Part shown: piece after piece, positions 28,708-37,152 of the stretch | How positions within the stretch are numbered: position 1 is the stretch's first letter | How the letters are laid out: each line of letters opens with the position of its first letter | Assembly: GCA_949775045.1 (NCBI GenBank) | Contig: OX459108.1 | Span: 14,824,263 to 14,888,262 of the forward strand | Direction: 5' to 3' | From: Metridium senile | Taxonomy: Eukaryota; Cnidaria; Anthozoa; Actiniaria; Metridiidae | DNA length: 64,000 nucleotides | The notes under the pieces: generated by a model | Database searches by the model: none | The model's input: the letters and a program-made list of their open reading frames with translations, nothing else | What the model was told of the DNA's origin: nothing | Program-made: the position numbers and the translations under genes

Positions 28708-30364
28708 ATGAATGAATAAATAAATAAAAGCAAATATCTTTGAGAAATAGATGGATGGATGAATGGATGAGTGAATGAATGAATGAATAAGTAAATAAAC
28801 AAATGAATGAATGGGTGAATGTATAAATGAATGGGTGTATCGATGGTTGGATGAATGAATGGATAGATGAATGAATGAACAGATGGATGAATGATTTGAC
28901 AAATGAATTTGATGAATGACTTACTGAAGAATGGATGAATGGATGTAGAGATAAATTAATGGCTAATTATTTGAAGGAATGAGTAAGGTAATGAATGTCA
29001 ACATAATAATAATAACAACTTTATTGGACAGGGTGACACCATTACCATACATGATAATTTTCAGATGAATGACATTAACAAGTTTTTTTTATGTTTTCAC
29101 AGCGTATGAGCTCCTAGTACCCGACTTACAGGTAAACAAACAACTCTAAACTATCAGTTACTGATCATTAACAGTTATTTATATCATACAACTTATGCTC
29201 TTACAAGCTACAATAATATGCTACATTTGATATTCTAGATTTGATATTCACTGACCTAGCGAATTTACACAAATTTGTGCAGTTTATTACAAAGTTTTTG
29301 GTGGATATATTGTAATCTAAATATGGTTTCTACTAACAAAAGGCCTTATTTTCTGTTAGCCTATTCATCCTGATCCTACCATCCAAGAGTCAATGATGCT
29401 TTATCAACAACACTGTTTGGTATGTAATCATTGATCATCAACAGTTGATAGATCTATAATTCTGTAAACATTATTGTTCTATTTCTAGGTTGCTGAGAAG
29501 TACATTCAAATCCAAACAGAGATGGGAATGTTGCTACAACAGAAGTAAGTCATGTTACAACTGTATAGTATAGTTTTCTCCCTGCCTACTTCCCTACTTC
29601 CCTTCCTTCCTTTCGTAACTGACCCTCCTTCTCTTCCTCCCTTCCTCCTTTCTTCCCTGACCTCTCTTCCTCCCTTTTTCCTTTCCACCCTTCCATGCTT
29701 CCTTCCCTCCTTTCCTTTTCCCCCTCCTTTCCATCCATCCATCCATCCTTCCTCCTTTCCTTCTTTCTACCCTTCAGTCATTCAATGTTTGTTGTTAATG
29801 TCGTTTAACCAGGAACAAAATTGAGCGTCAGTTAGAGGATTATGAGAAGGAACAGCAACAAAGTGCACCATATGTTGAACAGTTTGCTATCCTGACCAGC
29901 GAAAAGGTGACTACATACATGTACATCTAAGACAGTTATCATACTATTTATAGTGGCGGATCCAGGATTTAGAAAAGGGGAGTTCTACACTTAGAAGACT
30001 GTTAGCAGAGAAAAGAGATTCCAGACAGTGTAGTGTCTTTACAAAGCGGGGCTCAAAAATATCGTTGGACCTAGCCCTGGATCCGCCACTGATTTTAAAA
30101 ACTAAAGTGGTAAGACGTCCCGTATAAACTTCAGACTCTGAAGTGTAGGTTTTTGTATCATATGTCTATTTTAGAATAACATGATTGGCCAGATGCGATC
30201 ACATGGTACAGAAACGAACATTTTACCCGCACTATAATGATTACGATAGTCTAATTTGAGCAAGGAAATCTTATTTGTTGTTCTAGGAAAGTCTTCTGTT
30301 GCTTCATAAAAACCTAAAGAGAGATTTGGAACATCTTCGACGCGCAAGAACACCAGCATATTAA
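20488..30364 (+). CDS. MAP3K7: MAP3K7 / TAK1 kinase, full-length copy with expanded low-complexity linker
   Basis: MAP3K that relays TGF-beta, TNF/IL-1 and Toll-type signals to MKKs and IKK. Fifteen exons: 20488-20571, 21921-22106, 22683-22728, 22865-23009, 23944-24068, 24761-24794, 25037-25134, 25593-25723, 25988-27371, 27951-28160, 29103-29131, 29360-29419, 29489-29544, 29813-29906 and 30287-30364; all in frame, 919 residues (human form about 600). Kinase features: GRGAFG loop, VAVK lysine, HRDLKPPN, DFG, activation loop with T-x-x-T and [20 protein letters not shown] block follows the kinase. Exon 9 encodes an Asp/Glu run (about 330-357), then a Ser/Thr/Pro/Gln/Gly/Tyr-rich region with heptads (S/T)QG(F/Y)IP(T/S) at about 485-645. 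The C-terminal coiled coil ([20 protein letters not shown], then [15 protein letters not shown]) is the TAB2/3-binding region of the family. The first Met fits the family start. Confidence 0.95.
20740..21880. repeat. About 63 bp ATC-rich minisatellite in MAP3K7 intron 1
   Basis: Units hold TTATCATCATTGTTGTGAAC, GTAATCACCATCATCATTCT and CATCTTCATCATAACCACCA. From about 21280 the unit lengthens to about 72 bp, and a larger block of about 180 bp (ending CATCATATTCATCATTGTTG, then ACTTGCCAACGTATTAATCA) is itself doubled at 21527-21570 and 21690-21730. All ORFs here are shadows. Confidence 0.9.
22135..22293 (-). mobile_element. Dispersed hairpin repeat, copy 2, with 10 bp target duplication
   Basis: The element (159 bp) is flanked by ATTATTCATA at 22125-22134 and 22294-22303. 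The matching intron of the MAP3K7-like paralog (38770-38790) has one TTATTCATA and no element, an empty site. On the minus strand it reads CTGACGAAGAGC...GCTTGAAACGTTAG (22272-22243), holding both CTGANGA and GAAA words. The plus strand start is GATGGAAACTAGCGAGTAAA. Confidence 0.85.
22328..22533 (+). mobile_element. Insertion with tRNA-like A and B boxes and 12 bp target duplication
   Basis: GTACTAGAGTTA flanks it exactly (22316-22327 and 22534-22545), and the paralogous intron has a single copy at about 38809, so this is an insertion made after duplication. It begins with TTACGGTGTTCAAATTTATT, related to the hairpin repeat tail. At about 22437-22510 there is a tRNA-like stretch: A-box-like TGGTGTAGTGG, D-arm GTGT/ACAC, B-box-like GGCTCAATTCC, and outer CCTTG/CAAGG pairing. 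Anticodon and T stems are poor, so it is a degenerate tRNA-derived element rather than a working tRNA. Confidence 0.6.
23096..23260 (-). mobile_element. Probable LINE 3' tail in MAP3K7 intron 4
   Basis: It begins with ATAATAATAATAACCTTTTA and has GGGGACACAAAAGACGGCTC, the look of a reversed non-LTR element tail. The paralog has no equivalent in its matching intron. Confidence 0.4.
23336..23762. mobile_element. 427 bp palindromic element, absent from the paralog
   Basis: Arms AATAGGCCTTTTGCAACA... and ...TGTTACAAAAGGCCTATT are near-perfect complements over about 200 bp, with a centre at about 23550 (GGATGGCAAAGCTTGCCATCC). The paralogous intron at about 40456 reads straight through (AAAATAATTAGTGCCAATTG), giving an empty site and a short (about 2 bp, AT) target duplication. 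No coding potential; a foldback DNA element. Confidence 0.85.
24206..24575. mobile_element. LINE-tail-like insertion in MAP3K7 intron 5
   Basis: TTCAAATCAAATCAATCAAA and TTTTATTTCACATATTTTAC begin a 370 bp block that breaks a GTTGTCATGGATACTT minisatellite. The paralogous intron (41475-41750) keeps the minisatellite and lacks this block. Direction and family are uncertain. Confidence 0.55.
25400..25548 (+). repeat. Dispersed hairpin repeat, copy 3
   Basis: AACTAGAGAGTAAACTAGTA, then CTGACAAAGGGC...GCTCGAAACGTCAG at 25455-25484 with a full six-base outer stem apart from one A, then ATGGTGTTACAAATTTCATT and TTACCTATC. It lies in MAP3K7 intron 7. The paralog has a short 68 bp intron here. Confidence 0.8.
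25845..25978. repeat. ATTC tetranucleotide microsatellite, shared by both MAP3K7 copies
   Basis: CATTCATTCATCC repeats lie just before exon 9. The homologous intron of the second copy has the same repeat at 42345-42530, so it predates the duplication. Confidence 0.9.
27385..27950. repeat. ATCATTGTT microsatellite with a copied splice acceptor
   Basis: Units of CACCATCATTGTTATCATTG and TCATCAT fill MAP3K7 intron 9. At 27795-27831 the intron contains TATTCTAGCACGACACAAG, nearly the same as the real exon 10 start at 27943-27961 (TATTCTAGCACGGCACAAG). Splicing at the first site would meet a TAA right after the shared codons. Confidence 0.9.
28618..28960. repeat. AAAT and GAAT tetranucleotide tracts
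   Basis: About 100 bp of AAAT repeat is followed by about 200 bp of mixed GAATGAATGGAT repeat. ORFs on the minus strand are poly-Ile/His/Phe shadows. Confidence 0.95.
28998..29075 (-). mobile_element. LINE-tail fragment
   Basis: ATAATAATAATAACAACTTT then ATTGGACAGGGTGACACCAT resembles the tail at 32190 (AATAATCATAATAAGCTATT, GAGGGTGACACGG) of the LINE remnant below. Confidence 0.45.
29575..29770. repeat. Pyrimidine-rich CCTT/CCTCC tract
   Basis: About 200 bases with nearly no purine on the plus strand (CTTCCCTTCCTTCC type), in MAP3K7 intron 13. Confidence 0.9.
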
Positions 30365-31296
30365 CAGCTCGAAGTCGGAGAGAATATCGTCGACAATCAT
30401 AGGTGTATTTGGAATATATCGCTGAATCGAATTTCATACAGTTGTTTATATATATATATTATAACTAAATTTATATAAGTATAATTCCTTTCTATTAGAG
30501 AACAACCATTTTAAAAGAAGTGTTTCGTTTCTTTTACACCGTTTTTCAAAAAGTGTTGTCGCAATCAAAGCCACAATCCACACTCAAGCTTGCAAAGGAT
30601 GTCGATATTTCTTCTTTTATCGTTTCATTCATAGAATATTTTAGTTGACGTGTTTGTGATATATGATTATAGCAAGTTTTTGTAGTAGTCTGTGGTAGAT
30701 ATTTATTTTAAAAAACGATTTATAAATCACAAATTACGTTGATATTACGTATATTTAAGATGACTTCCACTCAGATTGTCGATTGTCTTCATCCGATTTC
30801 AACGACTTTCTTTGAATGGTTATCTTGAATTTCATTGGTCGACCTAATAAGGTCGACCAGTCAGGAAAGAGCTGAATTTTGACTTCCGGAACAAGCTCCA
30901 ACAGACTACGTTCCCAGGGGTATTTATTCTGGGAGCGAGAAACGAGCGACAGAAGATTACCCCTGGGTTCCCGAGGATGATTGTCAACAACAGGTTAAAC
31001 ACACCAATACGATCACAATTCATCATCCTCACTTACACCTTCAATCCAGGTTTGAAACAACTATATTTTAGATGTGTTTAGGTGTGTACTACGTATGTTT
31101 TTAGTTTTTTTTACTATGTACGTTTTTAGGGGTGTACTATCACTCTCTCAGTCATGAGAGTCTCTACCCCACCCCCTCCCTCCGTCCCCCAATACATTGT
31201 TTCTATATTCAATGAAAGAATAAACGTTTTGGAGATGTTTCCTGCGCTTGTCAAGGTTCATTTCTCCCTAAAGCAACATTGTCTTGGGTGAGGAGG

Positions 31297-31617
31297 GGAT
31301 TGAAAAGTATATTTCGTCATAGTTAATATTAGCTATGGTTTCGTTAAAGATTTCAAATCGTGCCAACACTTTTCTCAAGGATTGTTGGCCGTTCAAACCA
31401 TTCTCTCTTAATAATATCAAACCAACTGTTTTGTCTACTAAATTACTGTAAATAGTGTAGCTAAGGTGACAAATTAGTGACGTGTTTATACTGAGATCAC
31501 CATGGTGATTATTAGGATTTATAAGAATCATAGATTAATGAATAATAGAATAGGCCTAGCCTACGTTGTAAAATACGAATAGATGACAATAAAATAAGCA
31601 ATTTATATATATCTGAA
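31297..31617 (+). repeat. 3' flank block shared by both MAP3K7 copies
   Basis: This 320 bp stretch (ATTGAAAAGTATATTTCGTC ... AAGCAATTTATATATATCTG) matches 43666-43989 at roughly 90 percent identity by eye. It lies about 0.9 kb past the stop of the full copy and 0.7 kb past the stop of the short copy, and marks the right edge of the segmental duplication. Confidence 0.9.
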
Positions 31618-31667
31618 TCATAAGCTGTTATAATTAGGGAAGGGGGAGGTAGGGGAGGATCGCTTCC

Positions 31668-31700
31668 CTCCTCCCCCCCCCCCCCCCCCCCCCCTCCCCC
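31668..31700. repeat. Poly-C tract
   Basis: A run of about 25 C with one or two breaks between T-rich borders. Confidence 0.9.
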
Positions 31701-32179
31701 GGAGCGCCGCTACGCAGGCTAGTATCATTGTTATTCATTCAAAATATTTCTACGTTTCTGATTGGTCTATTTCGCCCGGTTAATGTAAGCATGCTAAGAA
31801 TTACCAAATTTGGAAGACGTATGTCAATCGTACGAATGACGTCAATCGTCCACGGGATCGTCCAATAAATAGTTTCCATTTGAAAAATTATTGGACGACT
31901 TGCGTCACACGCGAGAGCGGGAAAATGGCCGCCTCAGTACGGTTTTCCCCTGGGAGGGGTGGGGTTACTTGACCCAGTTTCTGACGGGGACGTTCCGCTG
32001 GTACCTCTAAACCCTGACCCTATTTAAGACAGCAGAATCCTAAAAATACATACCTTATTAATCAAGACAAATTGGTAAAAAGTAGACCCTATCCAAGAAG
32101 GGGAATTGTATACCCTATGTAAGACATTCAAGACAAATTAGGCTAAATTGTATACCCTATTCAAGACGCCAAGGCAAAT

Positions 32180-32670
32180 AATAATCATAATAAGCTATTT
32201 ATTTAAAGAGGGTGACACGGAATAGTTAATAAACTAGTGGCCCTCTATCTAAAATTATAAAACACATATACATGCATGATAAAAATTAGAATTATTAAAC
32301 TAAGAATTATTAAACTATAAAATGGTGTAATTCCTTCTGTTCCTTAATTAAAATATTTCTATAATTGTTTTTAAAAACTCCTAAAGATTCAGACTTCCTA
32401 AGTTCAAGACTTAAACTGTTCCATAGTTTGCAGGTAGTGACAGCAAACGTTCTACCGCCTTCAGTCATACGATTGAACTTTGGGCAATTGAAATTAATAT
32501 ATATATTTTTTTTTATCAGTTTAAACATATATTTTACTCTGAGTTTTCTCCAAGAGCTGTGCTCATCGTGGGAGATCACACAGTACTGATTTACAATATT
32601 TATGATGTTAAGGAATAGAAAAAAGTACAAATACAAAAATACAAATATTGACATAGGATTATTGAGAAAA
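32180..32670 (-). pseudogene. 3' end of a non-LTR retrotransposon (CR1/L2/jockey-like ORF2 C-terminus)
   Basis: The minus frame ending at 32310 reads GGRTFAVTTCKLWNSLSLEL then RKSESLGVFKNNYRN. The pattern of aromatic-RTF, a K/LWNSLP/SLELR word and a SLxxFKxxxK helix is the usual C-terminus of LINE ORF2 proteins. The tail 32180-32300 carries AATAATAATCATAATAAGCT and GAGGGTGACACGG, typical of the element's 3' end. No RT catalytic domain is attached; it is truncated. Confidence 0.75.
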
Positions 32671-32868
32671 GATATTGTAACAAGAGATAAATATATGAAA
32701 AGAAAATAAAGAAAAAATATTACTATTTATTATTACTATATCTAGTATTACGATTATGACGATGACTATTAAACTTTAAGAAACTTTCCATATATATTGG
32801 AACTTAGTCCTTAAAACGTTTATATGCAATGGAACATTTAGCTATTTTAACTTCTTCATAAAATGGAA

Positions 32869-33256
32869 GTTAGGTAATATACATAAGTCAAATTCAAGAA
32901 GTTAATTTTGTTTGTTAAGTGAAGTAAATGTTTTTAAATTTACACGAATGTGTCTTGTACGACTGAATTTCAATATGGCGAACGTGACAAAAAGGACTTG
33001 TAGGCTTCGTGACAGACTCAAAAACTGTGTAAAAACTCAGTTTTATAATTTAGATATCAATAAATTTATTTGGAAAATAAAGTAAAATACCTAAAACTTG
33101 CTATCTTGATGTTCAAAATTTTACTTAATACGAAAAAGACTAAATAATTCTGCACTTTTTACACTTTGCCGATAGTTTCATAAAAACTTTGACGGCCAGC
33201 ATCGGCCAGCTTGTGTACACGCCACCAAAATACGTCACAAAAAAACCTCCCATTTG
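32869..33256 (+). mobile_element. Foldback-family fragment, inverted copy of 35034-35425
   Basis: Reading 32869-33256 forward gives, with few changes, the reverse complement of 35034-35425 (AGTTAGGTAATATACATAAG, GGACTTGTAGGCTTCGTGAC, CCGATAGTTTCATAAAAACTT, ending AAAACCTCCCAT). The end word ATGGGAGGTTTT with a nearby TGACGT is shared with the ends of the big palindrome at 34680-35770, so all belong to one family. Confidence 0.8.
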
Positions 33257-33424
33257 AACTGGAAGTGCTTAGTGACCACTCAAACAGGAAACCCAAAGCG
33301 ATCAAAATGCTTTATTAGTACTCAAAGGATTATCTATTTGGGATTAAAAGATTCATGTGAGTAGTTTTTGTCTTATTTATTGTGATAAAACAAGATGATG
33401 ACATGTACAAAACTGGTAAAAACC

Positions 33425-33575
33425 GGTTATAGCGAGTTTAATCCAGGATTAGTAAATCCAGGGTTAGTTTCCCGTTCGAGCAACACATTTTTAACCTAGG
33501 ATTTACTAACCCTGGGTTAGGGATTTTAACCATAGATTAACACTAATCCTAGGTTAATTTTAATCGGCTTTCGTA
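33425..33575. repeat. Foldback element with TTAATCC/GGATTA words
   Basis: AATCCAGGATTAGTAAATCC, then AGGGTTAG, is matched by CTAACCCTGGG and GATTAACACTAATCCTAGG. It cuts into the reverse transcriptase fragment next to it. Confidence 0.6.
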
Positions 33576-33777
33576 CAACCGGCTCCTGGGGAATACCATG
33601 ACGAACAAATGCAACATTTGATTGTTTATCCCCCAACTTAACAAGTTGGCGCCTGTCATTCAAATATGATGTAAAACATTGAAGGGATTCCTTGGTAAAT
33701 CCATACACTTCAAGTTTCTTTAGTAGCAATTGCAAGCTATGATCAATCATATCAAATGCTTTACGATAATCTACCAT
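33560..33777 (-). pseudogene. Reverse transcriptase fragment (non-LTR)
   Basis: The minus frame reads VDYRKAFDMIDHSLQLLLKK, then YGFTKESLQCFTSYLNDRRQ and HGIPQEPV. These are the palm-domain words of LINE reverse transcriptases (D-x-x-K-AFD-x-IDH, the F-x-SYL-x-RxQ helix and GIPQGS, here changed to GIPQEP). The YADD catalytic box is missing because the foldback element truncates it, so it is inactive. Confidence 0.85.
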
Positions 33778-34371
33778 ACCCTATTTAAAAAACCATACCC
33801 ATACTATACCATAACCCCCGGGGGTTACCCTTACTTAGCGAGGATGAAATACCGCATTATTACAAGGAAAAGATAGCAAAAACACAAAAAGAATCAACAA
33901 AAATTAGCCTGCGAAATTAGCCTCCTCCGCAGGCTACTCCTTAGGGATTCCTTTGTTGACGCGATCGGGATTCCTGTGTTGAAATATTTGGCAGAGAAGA
34001 ACTGGGGACGAGTTTTTTTCTCTGCCACACCCCCTCCCCCGCTCGTTTTTTCTCCTCATCACAGGTAGCCTGCGTCATCTGGACCCCCAGCTGACTAGCA
34101 CGGATATAAGAAGCGATTTCTGATTGGCTCATGCCTTCTTCGATTCTAACATGCTCGCTGATTGGTTTGGGTATCCTTCTACGCACATGTGACAAAATAT
34201 AAACAAAACAAGCAGCCGTTTGTAGTTTTTAAATTGAAAACCTTTTGCTAAGCTACGAGTTAGTATCCTTTTGCCTGAATGAAAGGAGAGTATCAAAGCC
34301 TTTTTGAGCAGAATGATGTTTTAATCGACCTTCCGACACGCTATATCGAAGATCTGTGATATTTTTTTTTT

Positions 34372-34565
34372 TTTTTTTAGGGAGATTTTGAGATCGCTAG
34401 ACTGGTAGTTCGTTTTATGAAGATTTTGAGTCGTTTTAGGTTGATTTTGAGTCGTTTTAGAGAGATTTTTCTTTAGGGGATGTGCCGAGCGATCACAAAA
34501 TCTCTCTAAAACGAAAATTCCCCGGCTATATAAACGAACTAAATCTCCCTAAAATGAACTACTAG
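34372..34565. repeat. Foldback element with GATTTTGAGTCGTTTTAG words
   Basis: AGATTTTGAGTCGTTTTAGG and a TTTTAGAGAGATTTT run pair with AAAATCTCTCTAAAACGAAA and CTAAATCTCCCTAAAATGAA. CTAGACTGGTAGTTCG at the left pairs loosely with GAACTACTAGCTTGGG at the right. Confidence 0.65.
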
Positions 34566-34664
34566 CTTGGGATGCCTGTGGTTTCACAGACGGACTTAAC
34601 CGAGAAAAAGTCCGGATGTGACGCAGGCTACATCACAGGAAGCCCAGAAAAAATATTGATTTTA

Positions 34665-35775
34665 GAGCGCCATTTTGGATATATGGGAGGTTTTATGGAA
34701 TCTTTTTTTGACGTCACACACTGGCCTAGGCTCGAGTCTGGCCGTCAAACTGGCCGCCTTGCACTTGTTCGCATCGATGCCAACTTTATCATGTTTTGAT
34801 GAAAAAAATTGCCTAAAACGATGTTGTGATTCTCAAAAATCAGAAACAGTGGAAAAACAAAAGCACAATCTGTCACATGAATAGGACTTGAGGACATTTT
34901 ATGCTTCTAACGGAAAAAGAAAGAAAAATATCAACACACCATCTTCGTGAAATGAATTAGCAATGGAGAAAAAATCTTCACAAATCATAACAAAATGCCA
35001 TCGGATTTTCACCGGTCATCCAAAGCAGTTAGGTAATATGGGAGGTTTTTTTGTGACGTATTTTGGTGGCGTGTACACAAGCTGGCCGATGCTGGCCGTC
35101 AAAGTTTTTATGAAACTATCGGCAAAGTGTAAAAAGTGCAGAATTATTTAGTCTTTTTCGTATTAAGTAAAATTTTGAACATCAAGATAGCAAGTTTTAG
35201 GTATTTTACTTTATTTTCCAAATAAATTTATTGATATCTCAATTATAAAACTGAGTTTTTACACAGTTTTTGAGTCTGTCACGAAGCCTACAAGTCCTTT
35301 TTGTCACGTTCGCCATATTGAAATTCAGTCGTACAAGACACATTCGTGCAAATTTAAAAACATTTACTTCACTTTACAAACAAAATTAACTTCTTGAATT
35401 TGACTTATGTATATTACCTAACTGCTTTGGATGACCGGTGAAAATCCGATGGCATTTGGTTATGATTTGTGAAGATTTTTTCTCCATTGCTAATTCATTT
35501 CACGAAGATGGTGTGTTGATATTTTTCTTTCTTTTTCCGTTAGAAGCATAAAATGTCCTCAAGTCCTATTCATGTGACAGATTGTGCTTTTGTTTTTCCA
35601 CTGTTTCTGATTTTTGAGAATCACAACATCGTTTTAGGCAATTTTTTTCATCAAAACATGATAAAGTTGGCATCGATGCGAACAAGTGCAAGGCGGCCAG
35701 TTTGACGGCCAAACTCGAGACGAGGCCAGTGTGTGACGTCAAAAAAAGATTCCATAAAACCTCCCATAACTGGAG
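34665..35775. mobile_element. 1.1 kb palindromic (foldback) element
   Basis: The left arm 34680-35035 and right arm 35410-35770 are near-perfect reverse complements (ATGGGAGGTTTTATGGAATC ... GATTCCATAAAACCTCCCAT; CATCGATGCCAACTTTATCA ... TGATAAAGTTGGCATCGATG). The central 370 bp is another member of the same family and has an inverted relative at 32869-33256. No transposase frame is seen. Confidence 0.9.
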
Positions 35776-35892
35776 TCGTAAAAATATTGATCTGAGAAGA
35801 CAAGAGCTGCACTAACCAGATAATTTACTTGGTCTTTCCTTAGAGACCAAATGGCAAATATTAAACTACAAGTATGGCCTTGCTTAGCCTGC

Positions 35893-36068
35893 GTAGCAAG
35901 CGTTTCTTTTTGGGGGAACGGAGGAAAGTCGTATTTTAGTTGTTTTGGGATAGCTGTGTTACCGATATGGCCGCGCAAAAACTAAGTACTCGCCTTACTC
36001 GCCTTAGGTTTCGCGCAGCCATATCGGTAACACAGCTATCCCGTAACAACCAAAAAACGCTTGCCATG
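35893..36068. repeat. Foldback element
   Basis: TGGGATAGCTGTGTTACCGA and TATGGCCGCGC pair with GCGCAGCCATATCGGTAACA and CAGCTATCCC. The outer ends GTAGCAAGCGTTTCTTTTTG and AAAAAACGCTTGCCATGC also pair. Confidence 0.8.
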
Positions 36069-36079
36069 CTATTATATAG

Positions 36080-36412
36080 GTAAATTCATTGGAGGACGAG
36101 GGAATTCCACGTTGAATTTCACGAGAGAAATCAATATCGCATGAATCGCGGAGTCCGCGGAGCGATGAGTGCGATATTGATTTTTCGAGTGAAATTCAAA
36201 CGTGGAATTCCCGAGTCCAAAAATGAATTTTCCTTGAATCTTATACTTCAATTTAAGCTTCAAAAACCAGACGCGCGCTGCTCGCTGCTCGTTCCGATGA
36301 ATTCAGAAACCGGATGAGAGGGTATTCCACGCTAAATACCCTCGCATCCGGTTTCGTTCTCAACCAATCAGCGCGCGAGTTTAAATTGAAGTATAAGATT
36401 CTGTTGGGTATA
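36080..36412. repeat. Two adjacent foldback elements
   Basis: The first, 36080-36235: GGAGGACGAGGGAATTCCAC against GTGGAATTCCCGAGTCC. The second, 36236-36405: GAATCTTATACTTCAATTTAA against TTAAATTGAAGTATAAGATTC, with the inner pair GAAACCGGATGAGAGGGTAT and ATACCCTCGCATCCGGTTTC. Confidence 0.75.
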
Positions 36413-36805
36413 CCATTAAAGCCATCTCTATAAACAAAGCCATTTGGAAAATGATAGACAGATTTTCCCTGAAATCCAGTTGTTTTATTGAATCACATCG
36501 CGTCTACAATTAATGCCAGGTTTAAAAACGGATCTTAAAAACAATTCGGAATCCACTGCCAGTTCGATCGATTACTGCGGTTTCCGACTTTCTGCGAACT
36601 CAGACATTACAGTAATACCTAGTCTCCCAACATGCATTTGCCACAGACCGGAAGGTACCATAAGCCAATCATATTTGGCAAAAGACAATGCATTTGCTTT
36701 CCATCTATCATGGCTTATTATAACGAATGATGTAATGCAAATGTTGTGCCTCTATAGAGGACCATATTTGACGGACCTACCGCGTTTCTGCAGCATCCAT
36801 ACTAT

Positions 36806-36975
36806 CGAAATCACTAGAGTGGTAAAATGCTCGTTTGAAATTCTGTCTCGTTTTTGTACCATGTGATCGCTTCTGGCCAATCATTTTGCTCAAAATTGGT
36901 CATGTGGTACAAAAAGACACACCCCCAAGGCCAAATTTTCAACAGACATTTTACCACTCTAGTGATTTTCATAGT
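36806..36975. repeat. Foldback element with ACTAGAGTGGTAAAATG ends
   Basis: ATCACTAGAGTGGTAAAATG pairs with CATTTTACCACTCTAGTGAT. Relatives lie at 19311-19400, in the katanin/MAP3K7 intergenic region, and at 30165-30215. It lies just upstream of the second MAP3K7 copy. Confidence 0.75.
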
Positions 36976-37152
36976 AATGGATAAGTTTTCCTAGTCGGAA
37001 TCGAAATGTGGAAGACTCTGCTAGCAGGGAAGGATAAGTTGTGAAAAGAGAAGAAAATATTTATAACTTCATAAAGTTATTTTGTGTACATTGGGTTTAT
37101 TTTTCCTTGATCGAGAGGCTGCAATTTCGATTGATTTACTGTCTATTCGATC

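Larger units (their letters stand above)
30365..37152. other. Repeat-filled interval between the two MAP3K7 copies
   Basis: No intact gene is seen. Contents are listed separately: a MITE-type stretch (30870-30985) holding CCAGGGGTAATCTTCTGTCG-like sequence shared with 37796-37850; the duplicated 3' block (31297-31617); a poly-C tract at 31672; LINE remnants; a foldback of TAATCC-like words; a 1.1 kb palindrome; and several small foldbacks just upstream of the second kinase gene. Confidence 0.7.
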
